The translations under genes were made by a program, and so were the position numbers. From an uncultured Aquimarina sp. (GTDB taxonomy: Bacteria; Bacteroidota; Bacteroidia; Flavobacteriales; Flavobacteriaceae), in contig CANMDH010000023.1 in the NCBI GenBank assembly GCA_947496555.1, positions 22,434 to 86,433 of the forward strand: 64,000 nucleotides of DNA, in the 5' to 3' direction. Under the pieces are notes generated by a model. That model worked only from the letters and a program-made list of their open reading frames with translations. It was not told the origin of the DNA and made no database searches. Below are positions 28,024-36,913 of the stretch, piece after piece; position 1 is the stretch's first letter, and every line of letters begins with the position of its first letter.

Positions 28024-29124
28024 ATGACTAGATCTAGCTTAATTTTAATTTCCATCTTTTTCCTGGTATTGGGATGTGAAGATGACAACAACGCTCAAGA
28101 AAACTCTCTCGCTTCCAGAATTGATAAAATAATGGAAGAAGAAACTGATTTCACCGGAGTGGTGCATATAGGAACTTTAGAAAATGTGCTATACAGCAAA
28201 GGCTTTGGATATGCCAATCGGGAAAATCAAATCGCAAATGATAGTAATACCATTTTTGATATAGGTTCTGTAACCAAACCATTTACGGCAATAGGAATTG
28301 TTAAATGCCAAGAACTTGGATTGCTTGATTATGAAGATACACTGGGGAATTTTTTTCCAGAAGTTCCTGAAGACAAAAAGAATATTACCATCGAACAATT
28401 ACTTACACACAGGTCGGGGTTTGTGGATGCTATTGGTAGTGATTATGATGAAATATCCAAAGAAATGTATATCACCCAGAGTTTTGATACACAGTTATTA
28501 TTTTCACCGGGAGAACGATATGAATATTCAAATGTAGGTTTCAGTATCCTTGGAATTATTATTGAAACAGTGAGCAATAAGTCTTATGAAGAATTCTTAA
28601 GCGAACAAGTTTTCCTTCCTTCTGAAATGAAAACCGCAGGATATTTAATACCTGATTATAGTGCAACAGTAATTGCCAATGGATATGACGATTTAGGGTT
28701 ATTGGGTACTCCAGGGGTTAATCTTGGGAAACCAAATGAACAACCCTGGGATACCGATGGACCTTATTGGAATTTAAAAGCCAACGGCGGATTATTAATG
28801 TCGGCAAATGATATGAATCAATACTACAAGTTTATTAAATCAGATCTTATAAACGAAGTAAATAAACAAAAAATGTATACCAAGTATATACGAGAAGATG
28901 ATACCAGTATACTTTATAGAGGCCTTGGCTGGGGTATATTTGACACTAATAATGGATTAGCAGCCAAACATAATGGGGGGAATGGTATTTTTTTCGCAGA
29001 TTTTGCATATTTGATTGAAGAAGACCTATTTGTGTTCTTAGCTTCTAATTCATATAGGGAAAGCCAGGGAGATCTTTTATTTAGCCTAATTGAAGAACTA
29101 TCTATAGAGGTCGTGAACAATTAA
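28024..29124 (+). CDS. Serine hydrolase of the beta-lactamase class C / esterase family, lipoprotein
   Basis: From ATG 28024 the 366-residue protein has a lipoprotein signal (Cys18 in FLVLGC) and the class C/DD-peptidase fold motifs: S82-V-T-K85 (nucleophile and general base) and Y168-S-N170. The third, KTG-like, motif is represented by the HNGGNGIFF region near 316. Such proteins range from beta-lactamases to esterases and D-amino-acid peptidases, and the substrate cannot be assigned. A TAGTTTTG box lies at 27988-27995. It is the first gene after the LuxR-type gene but has its own promoter-like site. Confidence 0.8.
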   Translation: MTRSSLILISIFFLVLGCEDDNNAQENSLASRIDKIMEEETDFTGVVHIGTLENVLYSKGFGYANRENQIANDSNTIFDIGSVTKPFTAIGIVKCQELGLLDYEDTLGNFFPEVPEDKKNITIEQLLTHRSGFVDAIGSDYDEISKEMYITQSFDTQLLFSPGERYEYSNVGFSILGIIIETVSNKSYEEFLSEQVFLPSEMKTAGYLIPDYSATVIANGYDDLGLLGTPGVNLGKPNEQPWDTDGPYWNLKANGGLLMSANDMNQYYKFIKSDLINEVNKQKMYTKYIREDDTSILYRGLGWGIFDTNNGLAAKHNGGNGIFFADFAYLIEEDLFVFLASNSYRESQGDLLFSLIEELSIEVVNN

Positions 29125-29231
29125 CGCAACCTCCTTAAATAATAGAGACAGAAGGTAATATAGCATTCATGGTCTTACCATTAAATTACATTAGGTACAA
29201 TTTTTGTTGTATTTTAGGTAAAAATGAACCT

Positions 29232-30044
29232 ATGAAAAGTATTTTCCTACTTACCTTTTGTCTCTTTTCAATGATTATGTTTTCCCAGGACAACTTTAAG
29301 TTGTATTACGAAGAAACCGATCAAGGTTTTAGAGTGCTTGCAGATAATGACGAATATAGTCCAGTTTCAACGAAAATGAATTTTAGGTTAGAGAATCTGA
29401 ATTCTACTAATGGTAATAATAAAGTGTACGTTGTCCCTGCAAAGACTAAAAAATACGTCATTACCGAATTAAATGTGATCGATCGAAAAAAAAGAGTAAA
29501 ATTTGGCTATGAATCTTCCTATAACCATGGGGATCATACCTTAAAAAAATATGATACAGATTTTAAGTATTACTTACCTTTTGAAAAAGGTGCTACCTTT
29601 TGGTTATCACAAGGGTATAATGGAGCTACTTCTCATAAAAATGAAAATGCGCTGGATTTTAAAATGCCAGTAGGAACTAAGATTTATGCAGCCCGAGATG
29701 GTGTAGTCGTGGATATTGAAGAAAGTTTTAGCAAGAGTTGTACAGATCCCGGATGTGCAAAGCATAATAACTTCATTTTAATTTATCATAACGATGGTAC
29801 CTTTGCCGAATATACGCACATCAAAAAAGACGGAGCCAAAGTAAAAGTAGGCGATCAAATAAAAACAGGGCAGTTTATTGGGTATAGTGGTGATGTGGGT
29901 TGGGCTACAGGACCGCATCTTCATTTTATTGTATTTCTTCAGAAAATAAAAGAAAGAATTACGCTCAAAACTAAATTCCTTACCGGGAAAGGAAAAAAAG
30001 CCATTTCACTTACCGAAAAAGAGCAATATACACGGGAGTATTAA
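29232..30044 (+). CDS. M23-family metallopeptidase (LytM type), exported
   Basis: The 270-residue product from ATG 29232 has a signal peptide (MKSIFLLTFCLFSMIMFSQ), a beta-rich N-terminal region and a C-terminal LytM domain. Zinc ligands are H135 (SHKNENALDF), D142 and H231 in G-P-H229-L-H231, with H196 (YTHI) as a likely catalytic residue. M23 enzymes cut peptide crosslinks in peptidoglycan. All four key residues are present, so activity is expected. The open frame extends further upstream, but ATG 29232 starts the signal peptide. Confidence 0.85.
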   Translation: MKSIFLLTFCLFSMIMFSQDNFKLYYEETDQGFRVLADNDEYSPVSTKMNFRLENLNSTNGNNKVYVVPAKTKKYVITELNVIDRKKRVKFGYESSYNHGDHTLKKYDTDFKYYLPFEKGATFWLSQGYNGATSHKNENALDFKMPVGTKIYAARDGVVVDIEESFSKSCTDPGCAKHNNFILIYHNDGTFAEYTHIKKDGAKVKVGDQIKTGQFIGYSGDVGWATGPHLHFIVFLQKIKERITLKTKFLTGKGKKAISLTEKEQYTREY

Positions 30045-30141
30045 TCTCTATAATATTGAAGTCATAAAAATCTGTTAGATTTGTTAAGGAGGAATACATA
30101 TAAAATGATATACCTTGATTCACTAACCAAAACAAACTTCT

Positions 30142-30744
30142 ATGATTATTTATGGATGGAGATCAGCTCATTTAAGAACTACAAAATCACAAACAGCAAC
30201 TTGCCCCAGCTGTAATACAAAAGGATCCACAGTAATTAGTGTATACAGTAAACATGCTCATATCTTTTGGATCCCTTTATTTCCATATGGTAAAACGGGA
30301 GCTTCACAATGCCAACATTGTAAATATGCAATGAAACTAAAGGAGATGCCCGAAGAAATCAAAAAAGAATATAAAAACCTGAAAATGGATGTCAAACCAC
30401 CAATTTGGCAATTCGCAGGATTAATACTGTTCTCATTTTTGGTCGTTTGGCTTATTTATGCGGGTAAAGAAGGTAAAAAAATGGATCAAGAGTACCTTGC
30501 AGCACCTGCAAAAGGAGATATCTATGAATTTAAAACGGAAAGCGGATATTATTCTACCTTAAAAGTTATGCAGGTAACCGCAGATAGTGTTATTGTTTCG
30601 CCCAATAATTACGAAATGGAAAAAAAGAGTAGATTGTATAAAATCGAAAAACCCGAAAATTACGCAGAATTTACGTATGGAATCTCAAAAGAAAACCTGA
30701 AGAAGATGTATGAAGAAGAAGAGATATTTGATATAGAGAGATAG
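30142..30744 (+). CDS. Zinc-ribbon membrane protein
   Basis: The 200-residue product has two CxxC pairs (TCPSCNTKG and SQCQHCKYA) that would bind one zinc, one membrane helix (about 93-110, FAGLILFSFLVVWLIYAG), and a C-terminal beta-rich part with a charged end. Similar zinc-ribbon/TM proteins occur in Bacteroidota without known function. It is followed by a terminator and is preceded by the M23 gene with about 100 bp between. Confidence 0.7.
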   Translation: MIIYGWRSAHLRTTKSQTATCPSCNTKGSTVISVYSKHAHIFWIPLFPYGKTGASQCQHCKYAMKLKEMPEEIKKEYKNLKMDVKPPIWQFAGLILFSFLVVWLIYAGKEGKKMDQEYLAAPAKGDIYEFKTESGYYSTLKVMQVTADSVIVSPNNYEMEKKSRLYKIEKPENYAEFTYGISKENLKKMYEEEEIFDIER

Positions 30745-30808
30745 TACCGGCATAAATTTTAACTCTTTAAGGCTTTAAAGAACTAAGAATATGAGCGTTT
30801 AATTATTG

Positions 30809-30845
30809 GACCTCATAGGTTTCTAAAATCTATGAGGTCTTTTTG
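30809..30845 (+). terminator. Terminator upstream of the DUF885 gene
   Basis: GACCTCATAG and CTATGAGGTC form a 10-bp stem with an 11-nt loop and a T-run (30840-30844). Confidence 0.8.
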
Positions 30846-30896
30846 TGTATAAATACTTCTTTCCTATCTTTCGATACTTAACAAAAACTCAAAGTC

Positions 30897-32687
30897 ATGA
30901 TTAAACGAATATTTACAATGGTATGCTTTGCCATTGTTTTTACAGCTTGTAAAAAAGAAACAACCCCCAAGCAATCTACTGCAGAAGTGAATATTAGCCC
31001 CAGGTTTAATGAAATGCTGGACAACTACTACGAAGAAGGTCTTCAGCTTAATCCTGTGCAAGCAACTTTTGCAGGAGATAATCGGTTTAATGACCTATTT
31101 CCAAATCCTTTGGCTGATGAAACGGTGGCCAAAGTAAAAGATTACTATACCAAGTATAAAGAAAAACTTGAAGCATTCGATGATGCTAGACTTTCTGATA
31201 GTGAGAAAATGACCAAAGCAATCTTAAAATGGGAGTGTGACATGAATCTTGACGGATTTAAATTTAGGCAAGAATACTTTCCTATTGATCAAATGTGGTC
31301 GATTAATTTAGTTGCCGGTCAATTGGCAAGTGGTGCTAGTGCGCAGCCTTTTAAAACCGTTGAAGATTACAATAATTGGTTAAAACGCCTTGAAGGATAC
31401 CTTGAGTGGATGGCATCTGCCGAGAAAAAAATGAGTGAAGGAATGCAGCAAGGATATGTATTACCAAAATCTTTGATCGTAAAGGTGCTTCCGCAATTAG
31501 AAGCTTTAACGGTTGAAGATCTGGATAAGCATCTTTTTTATACGCCCGTCAAAAATTTTCCGGAAGAGTTTTCCGAAGAAGATAAAAAACGACTTACAGA
31601 AATATATGGTAAAATGATTTCAGAAAAAATCATTCCTGCATACAAGTCGCTTCACAAGTTTATGAGCAGTGATTACTTAGATGCTGGGAGAGAAAGTTCT
31701 GGTATTTCGGAAATTCCTAATGGAGCTGATTTTTATAATTATCAAATTAAGTTATATACGACTACCAATATGACTGCCGAGCAGATTCATGAATTAGGTT
31801 TGGCCGAAGTAGCCCGCATTGCTGAGGAAATGGAAAAAGTTAAAAAGCAAGTGGGATATAAAGGAGACTTGAAATCGTTTTTTGATTATGTGCGAAACAA
31901 GAAAGAACTAATGCCGTTTACCAAACCACAACAGGTAATCAATAATTTCAATACAATTCATGATCGTATGAAACCTCAAATCGAAAAGTTATTTGATGTA
32001 AAACCTAAAACGCCTTTTGAAGTTCGTCGTACAGAGGCATTTCGTGAGAAATCAGCTAGTGCCGAATACAATCCGGGATCGTTGGATGGAACACGCCCAG
32101 GGATTTTCTATACCCCAATTCCCGAGGTGACCAAATATAACACATACAGTGATGAGTCTTTGTTCTTACATGAAGCTATTCCGGGGCATCATTACCAGAT
32201 TTCATTAACCCAGGAAAGTACAGAATTACCAAAATTTAGAAAAACGTTATGGTATAGTGGTTATGGTGAAGGTTGGGCGTTGTATAGTGAATCACTAGGT
32301 AAAGAACTAGGTTTGTATACCGATCCTTATCAATATTTTGGAATGTTGGGAGCAGAAATGCACCGCGCAATCCGTTTGGTGGTTGATACAGGATTACATG
32401 CCAAAGGTTGGACACGGGAGCAAGCAATACAATATTCTCTGGATAACGAAGCCGAGTCTGAAGCTGGAATTACTTCTGAGATCGAACGTTACATGGCAAA
32501 TCCGGGGCAGGCGCTGTCGTATAAAATCGGTCAGTTAAAAATAAGAGAATTGCGCGCTAAAGCAGAAGCCGCATTGGGTGATAAATTTGATATCAGAAAA
32601 TTTCATAACGAGGTATTAGAGACTGGATGTGTGCCTTTGGCTTTGCTGGAAGATAAAATTAATAATTGGATTGCTGCGAGTAAGTAA
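30897..32687 (+). CDS. DUF885 lipoprotein, predicted metallopeptidase
   Basis: The 596-residue product has a lipoprotein signal (Cys18, FTAC) and the DUF885 domain throughout. The zinc-site motif H425-E-A-I-P-G-H431-H (HEAIPGHHYQ) is intact, and nearby GYGEGWALYSESL is also a family hallmark. DUF885 proteins are gluzincin-like and are thought to be peptidases; substrate is unknown. A TTG-N19-TATCTTTC element (30843-30872, one mismatch) may be its promoter. A terminator follows. Confidence 0.85.
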   Translation: MIKRIFTMVCFAIVFTACKKETTPKQSTAEVNISPRFNEMLDNYYEEGLQLNPVQATFAGDNRFNDLFPNPLADETVAKVKDYYTKYKEKLEAFDDARLSDSEKMTKAILKWECDMNLDGFKFRQEYFPIDQMWSINLVAGQLASGASAQPFKTVEDYNNWLKRLEGYLEWMASAEKKMSEGMQQGYVLPKSLIVKVLPQLEALTVEDLDKHLFYTPVKNFPEEFSEEDKKRLTEIYGKMISEKIIPAYKSLHKFMSSDYLDAGRESSGISEIPNGADFYNYQIKLYTTTNMTAEQIHELGLAEVARIAEEMEKVKKQVGYKGDLKSFFDYVRNKKELMPFTKPQQVINNFNTIHDRMKPQIEKLFDVKPKTPFEVRRTEAFREKSASAEYNPGSLDGTRPGIFYTPIPEVTKYNTYSDESLFLHEAIPGHHYQISLTQESTELPKFRKTLWYSGYGEGWALYSESLGKELGLYTDPYQYFGMLGAEMHRAIRLVVDTGLHAKGWTREQAIQYSLDNEAESEAGITSEIERYMANPGQALSYKIGQLKIRELRAKAEAALGDKFDIRKFHNEVLETGCVPLALLEDKINNWIAASK

Positions 32688-32708
32688 TTTATTAAGTACT
32701 ACGTTTTA

Positions 32709-32744
32709 AAAACCTCAAAAGTTAATGACTTTTGGGGTTTTGTT
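32709..32744 (+). terminator. Terminator after the DUF885 gene
   Basis: AAAACCTCAAAAGT and ACTTTTGGGGTTTT pair, with one G-T, around a 5-nt loop. Confidence 0.75.
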
Positions 32745-32847
32745 ATTTCTGGGAATAGTTATATATAAAAGCATTAGTTAACCTTTTTTTAAATTAAATA
32801 AATACCAGTCTTAATTGCTTTAGATTTACAAAAACATCGGTTTATCA

Positions 32848-33330
32848 ATGAAATTTACTATTCGCGAACATCAACCTGGCGATATTGGTTGGATTATATC
32901 CAAACATGGAGAAATTTATACACAAGAATTTGAATTTAACCCAAGTTTTGAAACACATATAGCAAATAAGTTTGTATATTTTTTTAGAAAAGAGAAATCA
33001 CCTTTTGATACCATTTGGATTTGTGAAATAGATGGTCAAAGGGCCGGTTCTGTGGCAGTGTGGAAAAAATCTGAAGAAAAAGCATTCATCAATTTTGTAT
33101 TGGTTTTGGATGGATACAGAGGACATGGTATTGCCAACAAACTGTTTGAAGTAGTTATTCAGCATTGTAAAGATTATCAATTTAAGGCAATAGAATTAGA
33201 AACTTATGATTGTCTTAAAAGTGCCAGGAATTTATATGATAAGCTTGGTTTCGCTATTATTCAAACTAATAAAGAAGTTACCTTATTTGGTAAAACTATG
33301 GATCAGGAGTTTTGGCAAATGAGATTATAA
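32848..33330 (+). CDS. GNAT-family N-acetyltransferase
   Basis: The 160-residue cytosolic protein has the GNAT fold: N-terminal IREHQPGDIGWIISKHG, a central strand (INFVLVLDGYRGHGIANKLF) that includes the acetyl-CoA binding RGHGIA loop, and a C-terminal ARNLYDKLGFAI motif. Substrate is unknown; small-molecule or protein amines are both possible. It is monocistronic with a terminator upstream. Confidence 0.88.
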   Translation: MKFTIREHQPGDIGWIISKHGEIYTQEFEFNPSFETHIANKFVYFFRKEKSPFDTIWICEIDGQRAGSVAVWKKSEEKAFINFVLVLDGYRGHGIANKLFEVVIQHCKDYQFKAIELETYDCLKSARNLYDKLGFAIIQTNKEVTLFGKTMDQEFWQMRL

Positions 33331-33426
33331 TTTATATTTCTGAAGCCATACTTAAGCTACCTAGTTTATGGTCTTATTTTTTAATTCGCTGACAATACTT
33401 ACATTTTAGATGTAAATATTCTTTTT

Positions 33427-34020
33427 ATGAAGCATACTATTCTTGTAATATGCCTTACTTGGTTTGGTTTGTCATCACATGGGCAAGAGATTGCACTTTT
33501 TGGAGCTCAGTTTGATTATTCTTCGGCTATAGATGATTATCATCCTGCATTTGGAATACAATTAGAAGGCATGTTAGGAAATCGTATTAATGTACATTAT
33601 AATGCACTGTATAGTCCAATTGGGTCTGATGAATATTATTTTTATGTGGGTGGAGGGCAGGTTGTAGCCGTTTTCTTGATGAGAGAAGCGATCGAAACTC
33701 GCAGTGGACTTGCACTTGCGATTCCTGCAAGTATTATTAGTTTTGTTTTGCCAGAGAGTTTTACGTATCGTTATCATCTTGGGGAATCTTCACAATTGGG
33801 ATTGTTTTTGGCTCCCTACGGATTCGAATACATAAAGAATGATGTTACTGGCGAAGAGGATTATGAAATAAGCCTTGAGACCGGAATTCGCTACTATTGG
33901 AATCCTAGTGAATGGTTATATCTTGTGCCTCAAATGGGTATAAAAATGTTTTACGATAATGATGAGGTTGATCTATCATTCGGGATTTCGGCAATGATAA
34001 AACTAAAAGAAAAAAAATAG
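33427..34020 (+). CDS. Secreted beta-barrel-like hypothetical protein
   Basis: The 197-residue product has a signal peptide (MKHTILVICLTWFGLSSHG) and several alternating aromatic beta segments (YEISLETGIRYYWNPSEW), ending in VDLSFGISAMIKLKEKK. It looks like a small outer-membrane protein. No domain was recognised, and there is no obvious link to its neighbours. Confidence 0.65.
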   Translation: MKHTILVICLTWFGLSSHGQEIALFGAQFDYSSAIDDYHPAFGIQLEGMLGNRINVHYNALYSPIGSDEYYFYVGGGQVVAVFLMREAIETRSGLALAIPASIISFVLPESFTYRYHLGESSQLGLFLAPYGFEYIKNDVTGEEDYEISLETGIRYYWNPSEWLYLVPQMGIKMFYDNDEVDLSFGISAMIKLKEKK

Positions 34021-34030
34021 GTATCCCTAA

Positions 34031-34354
34031 TTATTTGGGCTCTAAAGTCATCACATAATCATAACTTTCGTTAAGATATACTGCCAAAGCATCCAAATCT
34101 TTAAGCATTTTATCCGGTATTAAAACATACCCCTTCATAACAGCACCATACGATTTATAGAGGGTGGTTTCAAACGCCTTAATATATTTCTTCTGCACCT
34201 CTTTTGAAAATCGAATACCAATTTCTCCATCTTTATTAAACAAAGAAAACATGTATCCGTTGGCAGAAGTATATGGCATTGTCTTTCCTTTTCTTTCAAA
34301 TCTAGGACACTTGTCAACGAGCTGATCATAGACGGCTAATTTTTCTTTCCACAT
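34031..34354 (-). CDS. Small TfoX/YjbR-like protein
   Basis: The 107-residue cytosolic protein contains MPYTSANGYMFSLFNKDGEIGIRF and KGYVLIPDKML, a pattern like the N-terminal TfoX/Sxy or YjbR-type fold (a strand pair with a gly-rich hairpin followed by a Leu/Asp helix). The match is by pattern only, so the family call is tentative. It ends 10 bp from the convergent gene at 34020. Confidence 0.45.
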   Translation of the reverse strand: MWKEKLAVYDQLVDKCPRFERKGKTMPYTSANGYMFSLFNKDGEIGIRFSKEVQKKYIKAFETTLYKSYGAVMKGYVLIPDKMLKDLDALAVYLNESYDYVMTLEPK

Positions 34355-34492
34355 GATATAGTTTGTTTAGAATACTGTTTGTTACTAAGGTAATTATAAA
34401 CTACAAAACATTCAACTTGGTTAATCATAGTAGCCGTACTTTCAAAGTCCTTAAGAAAATAACAGTAAGGCATTGTTTTGTTGGCAATAGAT

Positions 34493-35128
34493 TTATTGAA
34501 TTATTTCTTTCAACTCTTCAAAAGATTCTATGAGATAGTCTGCAAATTCTGATTTTTCTCTTTTGGGCGTTTTTCTTTGTATGGTTCTCATTCCCAATTT
34601 TTTTCCAGATATAATTTCAGAATTAGGATTGTCGCCAATTACCCAAATATCTTTTGCTTCTTTTTTCGTCTCAACCATAATCTGTTTAAATATTCCGAGT
34701 TTATAGATTCTGGGATTCGATTTTGGGTCATCAATATAGATGCGATCAAAATCGGATGCTATTTGCAATGCTTTAATTTTAGCATTTTGGAGTTTTGTAT
34801 ATCCGGTAGTTACCAAGAGTTTTTGATGCTTTAATGATTTTATTTCAGGATAGTCGTCATATGGTTTTATTTCCAGTTGCTGGAAATCAACTTCTTCTAA
34901 GGCTTTAAAAAAGTTTTCAATGACGGGAGTAGGGGTTTTATATTTTTTGAATGCGATATCGATAGGGTCGGACCACAATGAGTTAACCACTTTAGCAGCT
35001 ATTTTCTCTGTGGCAGTATTTTGATAATAGGTTTTTACGATAGAAATAGCCGAATCAAAAATTTGAGGGTTCATAGATTTTGTCTCAAAAATAGTATCAT
35101 CTAAATCCAATATGATCATGTTTTCCAA
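34493..35128 (-). CDS. HAD-superfamily hydrolase
   Basis: The 211-residue protein has the HAD motif I, LDLDDT (D8 and D10), motif II TTGYTK, and a late IGDNPNSE motif that supplies the Mg-binding acids. The cap is helical. HAD enzymes are mostly phosphatases, and the substrate is unknown. It is monocistronic with a terminator further upstream on the other side of the intergenic region. Confidence 0.85.
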   Translation of the reverse strand: MENMIILDLDDTIFETKSMNPQIFDSAISIVKTYYQNTATEKIAAKVVNSLWSDPIDIAFKKYKTPTPVIENFFKALEEVDFQQLEIKPYDDYPEIKSLKHQKLLVTTGYTKLQNAKIKALQIASDFDRIYIDDPKSNPRIYKLGIFKQIMVETKKEAKDIWVIGDNPNSEIISGKKLGMRTIQRKTPKREKSEFADYLIESFEELKEIIQ

Positions 35129-35682
35129 TTATTTGAGGTAGTTACTCAAGATAACTATATTTTCTTAATTATTGACTGCGTTGCTATTAGGAGGTTGGAT
35201 AGGTTTATGTCATATCATTAGATACCTTTAGAACAAAATTTTTAAAAGTAAAGGATCGGGAATCTATAGTATCACAAGGGTGAGATAAAAAAGTAACCAT
35301 GAAATTAAGTTACCCAATTAAATAACAAAACCGTCCCAAAGGACGGTTTTGAATAAACATACTGCATCATATGACGATTATGTTACAGTTTTGTGATTTT
35401 TTTGTTGAGCAAACCTACTACAAATATTTAGAATGTACCATGGGGAGAATATCCCTTTTTTAACAGGGGGATTTTCTGAAGAAATTAACAAATAGATGGG
35501 TTTCAAACTTACACAATCAGGTTGAGATTTTTATAGTCCAGATTTTATGCATTTATAAAAAGAAGAGATGTTCACCATTGGTATACCAATATTTCTTTTT
35601 TGTTTACCGATTGTCTATCTGCCTTCTAACCAAGAGAAAGTGTTTTGTATTTACTTTGTTCCAAAATTAAATACACAAAATA
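35129..35682. other. Intergenic region with a terminator and a palindrome
   Basis: No supported gene is seen in these 554 bp. They hold a bidirectional terminator (35326-35352), a perfect 14-bp palindrome ATTGGTATACCAAT (35577-35590), and a -7-like TTACTTTG (35651-35658) shortly before the alpha/beta hydrolase gene. Confidence 0.55.
35326..35352. terminator. Terminator hairpin in the 35.1-35.7 kb gap
   Basis: CAAAACCGTCC and GGACGGTTTTG form an 11-bp stem with a 4-nt loop and flanking A/T. Confidence 0.7.
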
Positions 35683-36726
35683 ATGTTCTCACTTTTAAAA
35701 TTAAATACAAGTATTTTTGGCAAAGGGTTTATCATACCTTTTTTTATGTACCTCTGTGGTTCGGTTTATTGTTCTGCTCAAATTAAGACTTTTGATGTTG
35801 GTGATTTTCTTTTAAATAATGATCGAGTAATAGAAAACTGTAAACTGGGTTATATGACCTATGGTAGTCTTAACGCTGATAAATCAAACGCTATATTATT
35901 TACTACATGGTATGGCGGTACAAGTAAGGATCTTGAGCCCTATATAGGTCCCGAGCGTATGCTTGACACTTCAAAGTATTTTGTCATTGTCATAGATGCA
36001 TTCGGAAACGGAATTTCTTCTTCACCTTCTAATAGCCTTACCCAAGGCAATGATCTTTTTCCTGAATTTACAATCAAGGACATGGTTAGAGCGCAGTATG
36101 TCCTATTGACCAAACATCTTAATATAAATCATTTGTATGCCGTTACAGGAATTTCTATGGGAGGAATACAAACATATCAATGGATGGCAAGTTATCCTGA
36201 GTTCTTTGATAAGGCAGTACCCATTTTAGGTTCTCCCAAACTTTCTTCTTATGATTTTTTGGTATTTGACATCCTCAAGAGAGTTATGAAATCTACAAGC
36301 CATTCTAATACAGATGCAACAAAAACAGCACTTATGCTAGAGTATTTATTGGGCTTTACACCTAGGTACAGAATAAAAGAAACTCCTGCAGAAGAATATG
36401 AAGATTTTGTTCGAAATATTGAAGCTCAGTCCTCTCAATATAACATTTATGACCTGCATAGTCAAATAAACTCAATTTATAACTTCTGTATAGATGATGA
36501 TTCATGTAATGATCAAAACACTTTTCAGATAGAGGCTTTTAACGGAGAAGGTTTTACAGTTATTGCAGACCAAGACCACCTGCTATCACCAAATTCTTCA
36601 AGAGTGCTAGCTAAAAGGATGAATACCGAAATATTAGTGCTAGATTCTGATTGTGGACATTATGCCTTTAGCTGTGAAATAGAAAAGATAAGCAAGGCAG
36701 TAGGTCAATTTTTAGATAAGAAATAA
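35683..36726 (+). CDS. Alpha/beta hydrolase, MetX (homoserine acetyltransferase)-like
   Basis: The 347-residue protein has a leader with a hydrophobic segment (FIIPFFMYLCGSVYC), then the MetX-like fold: ILFTTWYGGTSKDLEPYIGP, nucleophile elbow GISMGG (Ser158), a late Asp in IADQDHLLSP and a final His in CGHYAF. MetX enzymes acetylate homoserine, but many relatives are simple hydrolases. The exported leader argues against amino-acid biosynthesis, so a periplasmic hydrolase is likely. Confidence 0.78.
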   Translation: MFSLLKLNTSIFGKGFIIPFFMYLCGSVYCSAQIKTFDVGDFLLNNDRVIENCKLGYMTYGSLNADKSNAILFTTWYGGTSKDLEPYIGPERMLDTSKYFVIVIDAFGNGISSSPSNSLTQGNDLFPEFTIKDMVRAQYVLLTKHLNINHLYAVTGISMGGIQTYQWMASYPEFFDKAVPILGSPKLSSYDFLVFDILKRVMKSTSHSNTDATKTALMLEYLLGFTPRYRIKETPAEEYEDFVRNIEAQSSQYNIYDLHSQINSIYNFCIDDDSCNDQNTFQIEAFNGEGFTVIADQDHLLSPNSSRVLAKRMNTEILVLDSDCGHYAFSCEIEKISKAVGQFLDKK

Positions 36727-36913
36727 ATCCAAGATATTAGGTTTATTAAATATCAAAAGTATAACTAGCTATACTTAGTTTGGTCCTATCAAATATTCAA
36801 AAAAGGAGTGTCAATTTTCGAAAATGTTGGTTTTATTAAGAAAATCTTAACCTCTACAAAACTAAGTTATACTTATTTTAGGTTTCGTAAACACAAATAA
36901 ACTCAACTATAAC

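Noticed and set aside
35568-35786. 72-residue reading frame overlapping the MetX-like gene
   Set aside because: It overlaps the signal segment of the next gene in another frame and covers a palindrome and a -7-like box.
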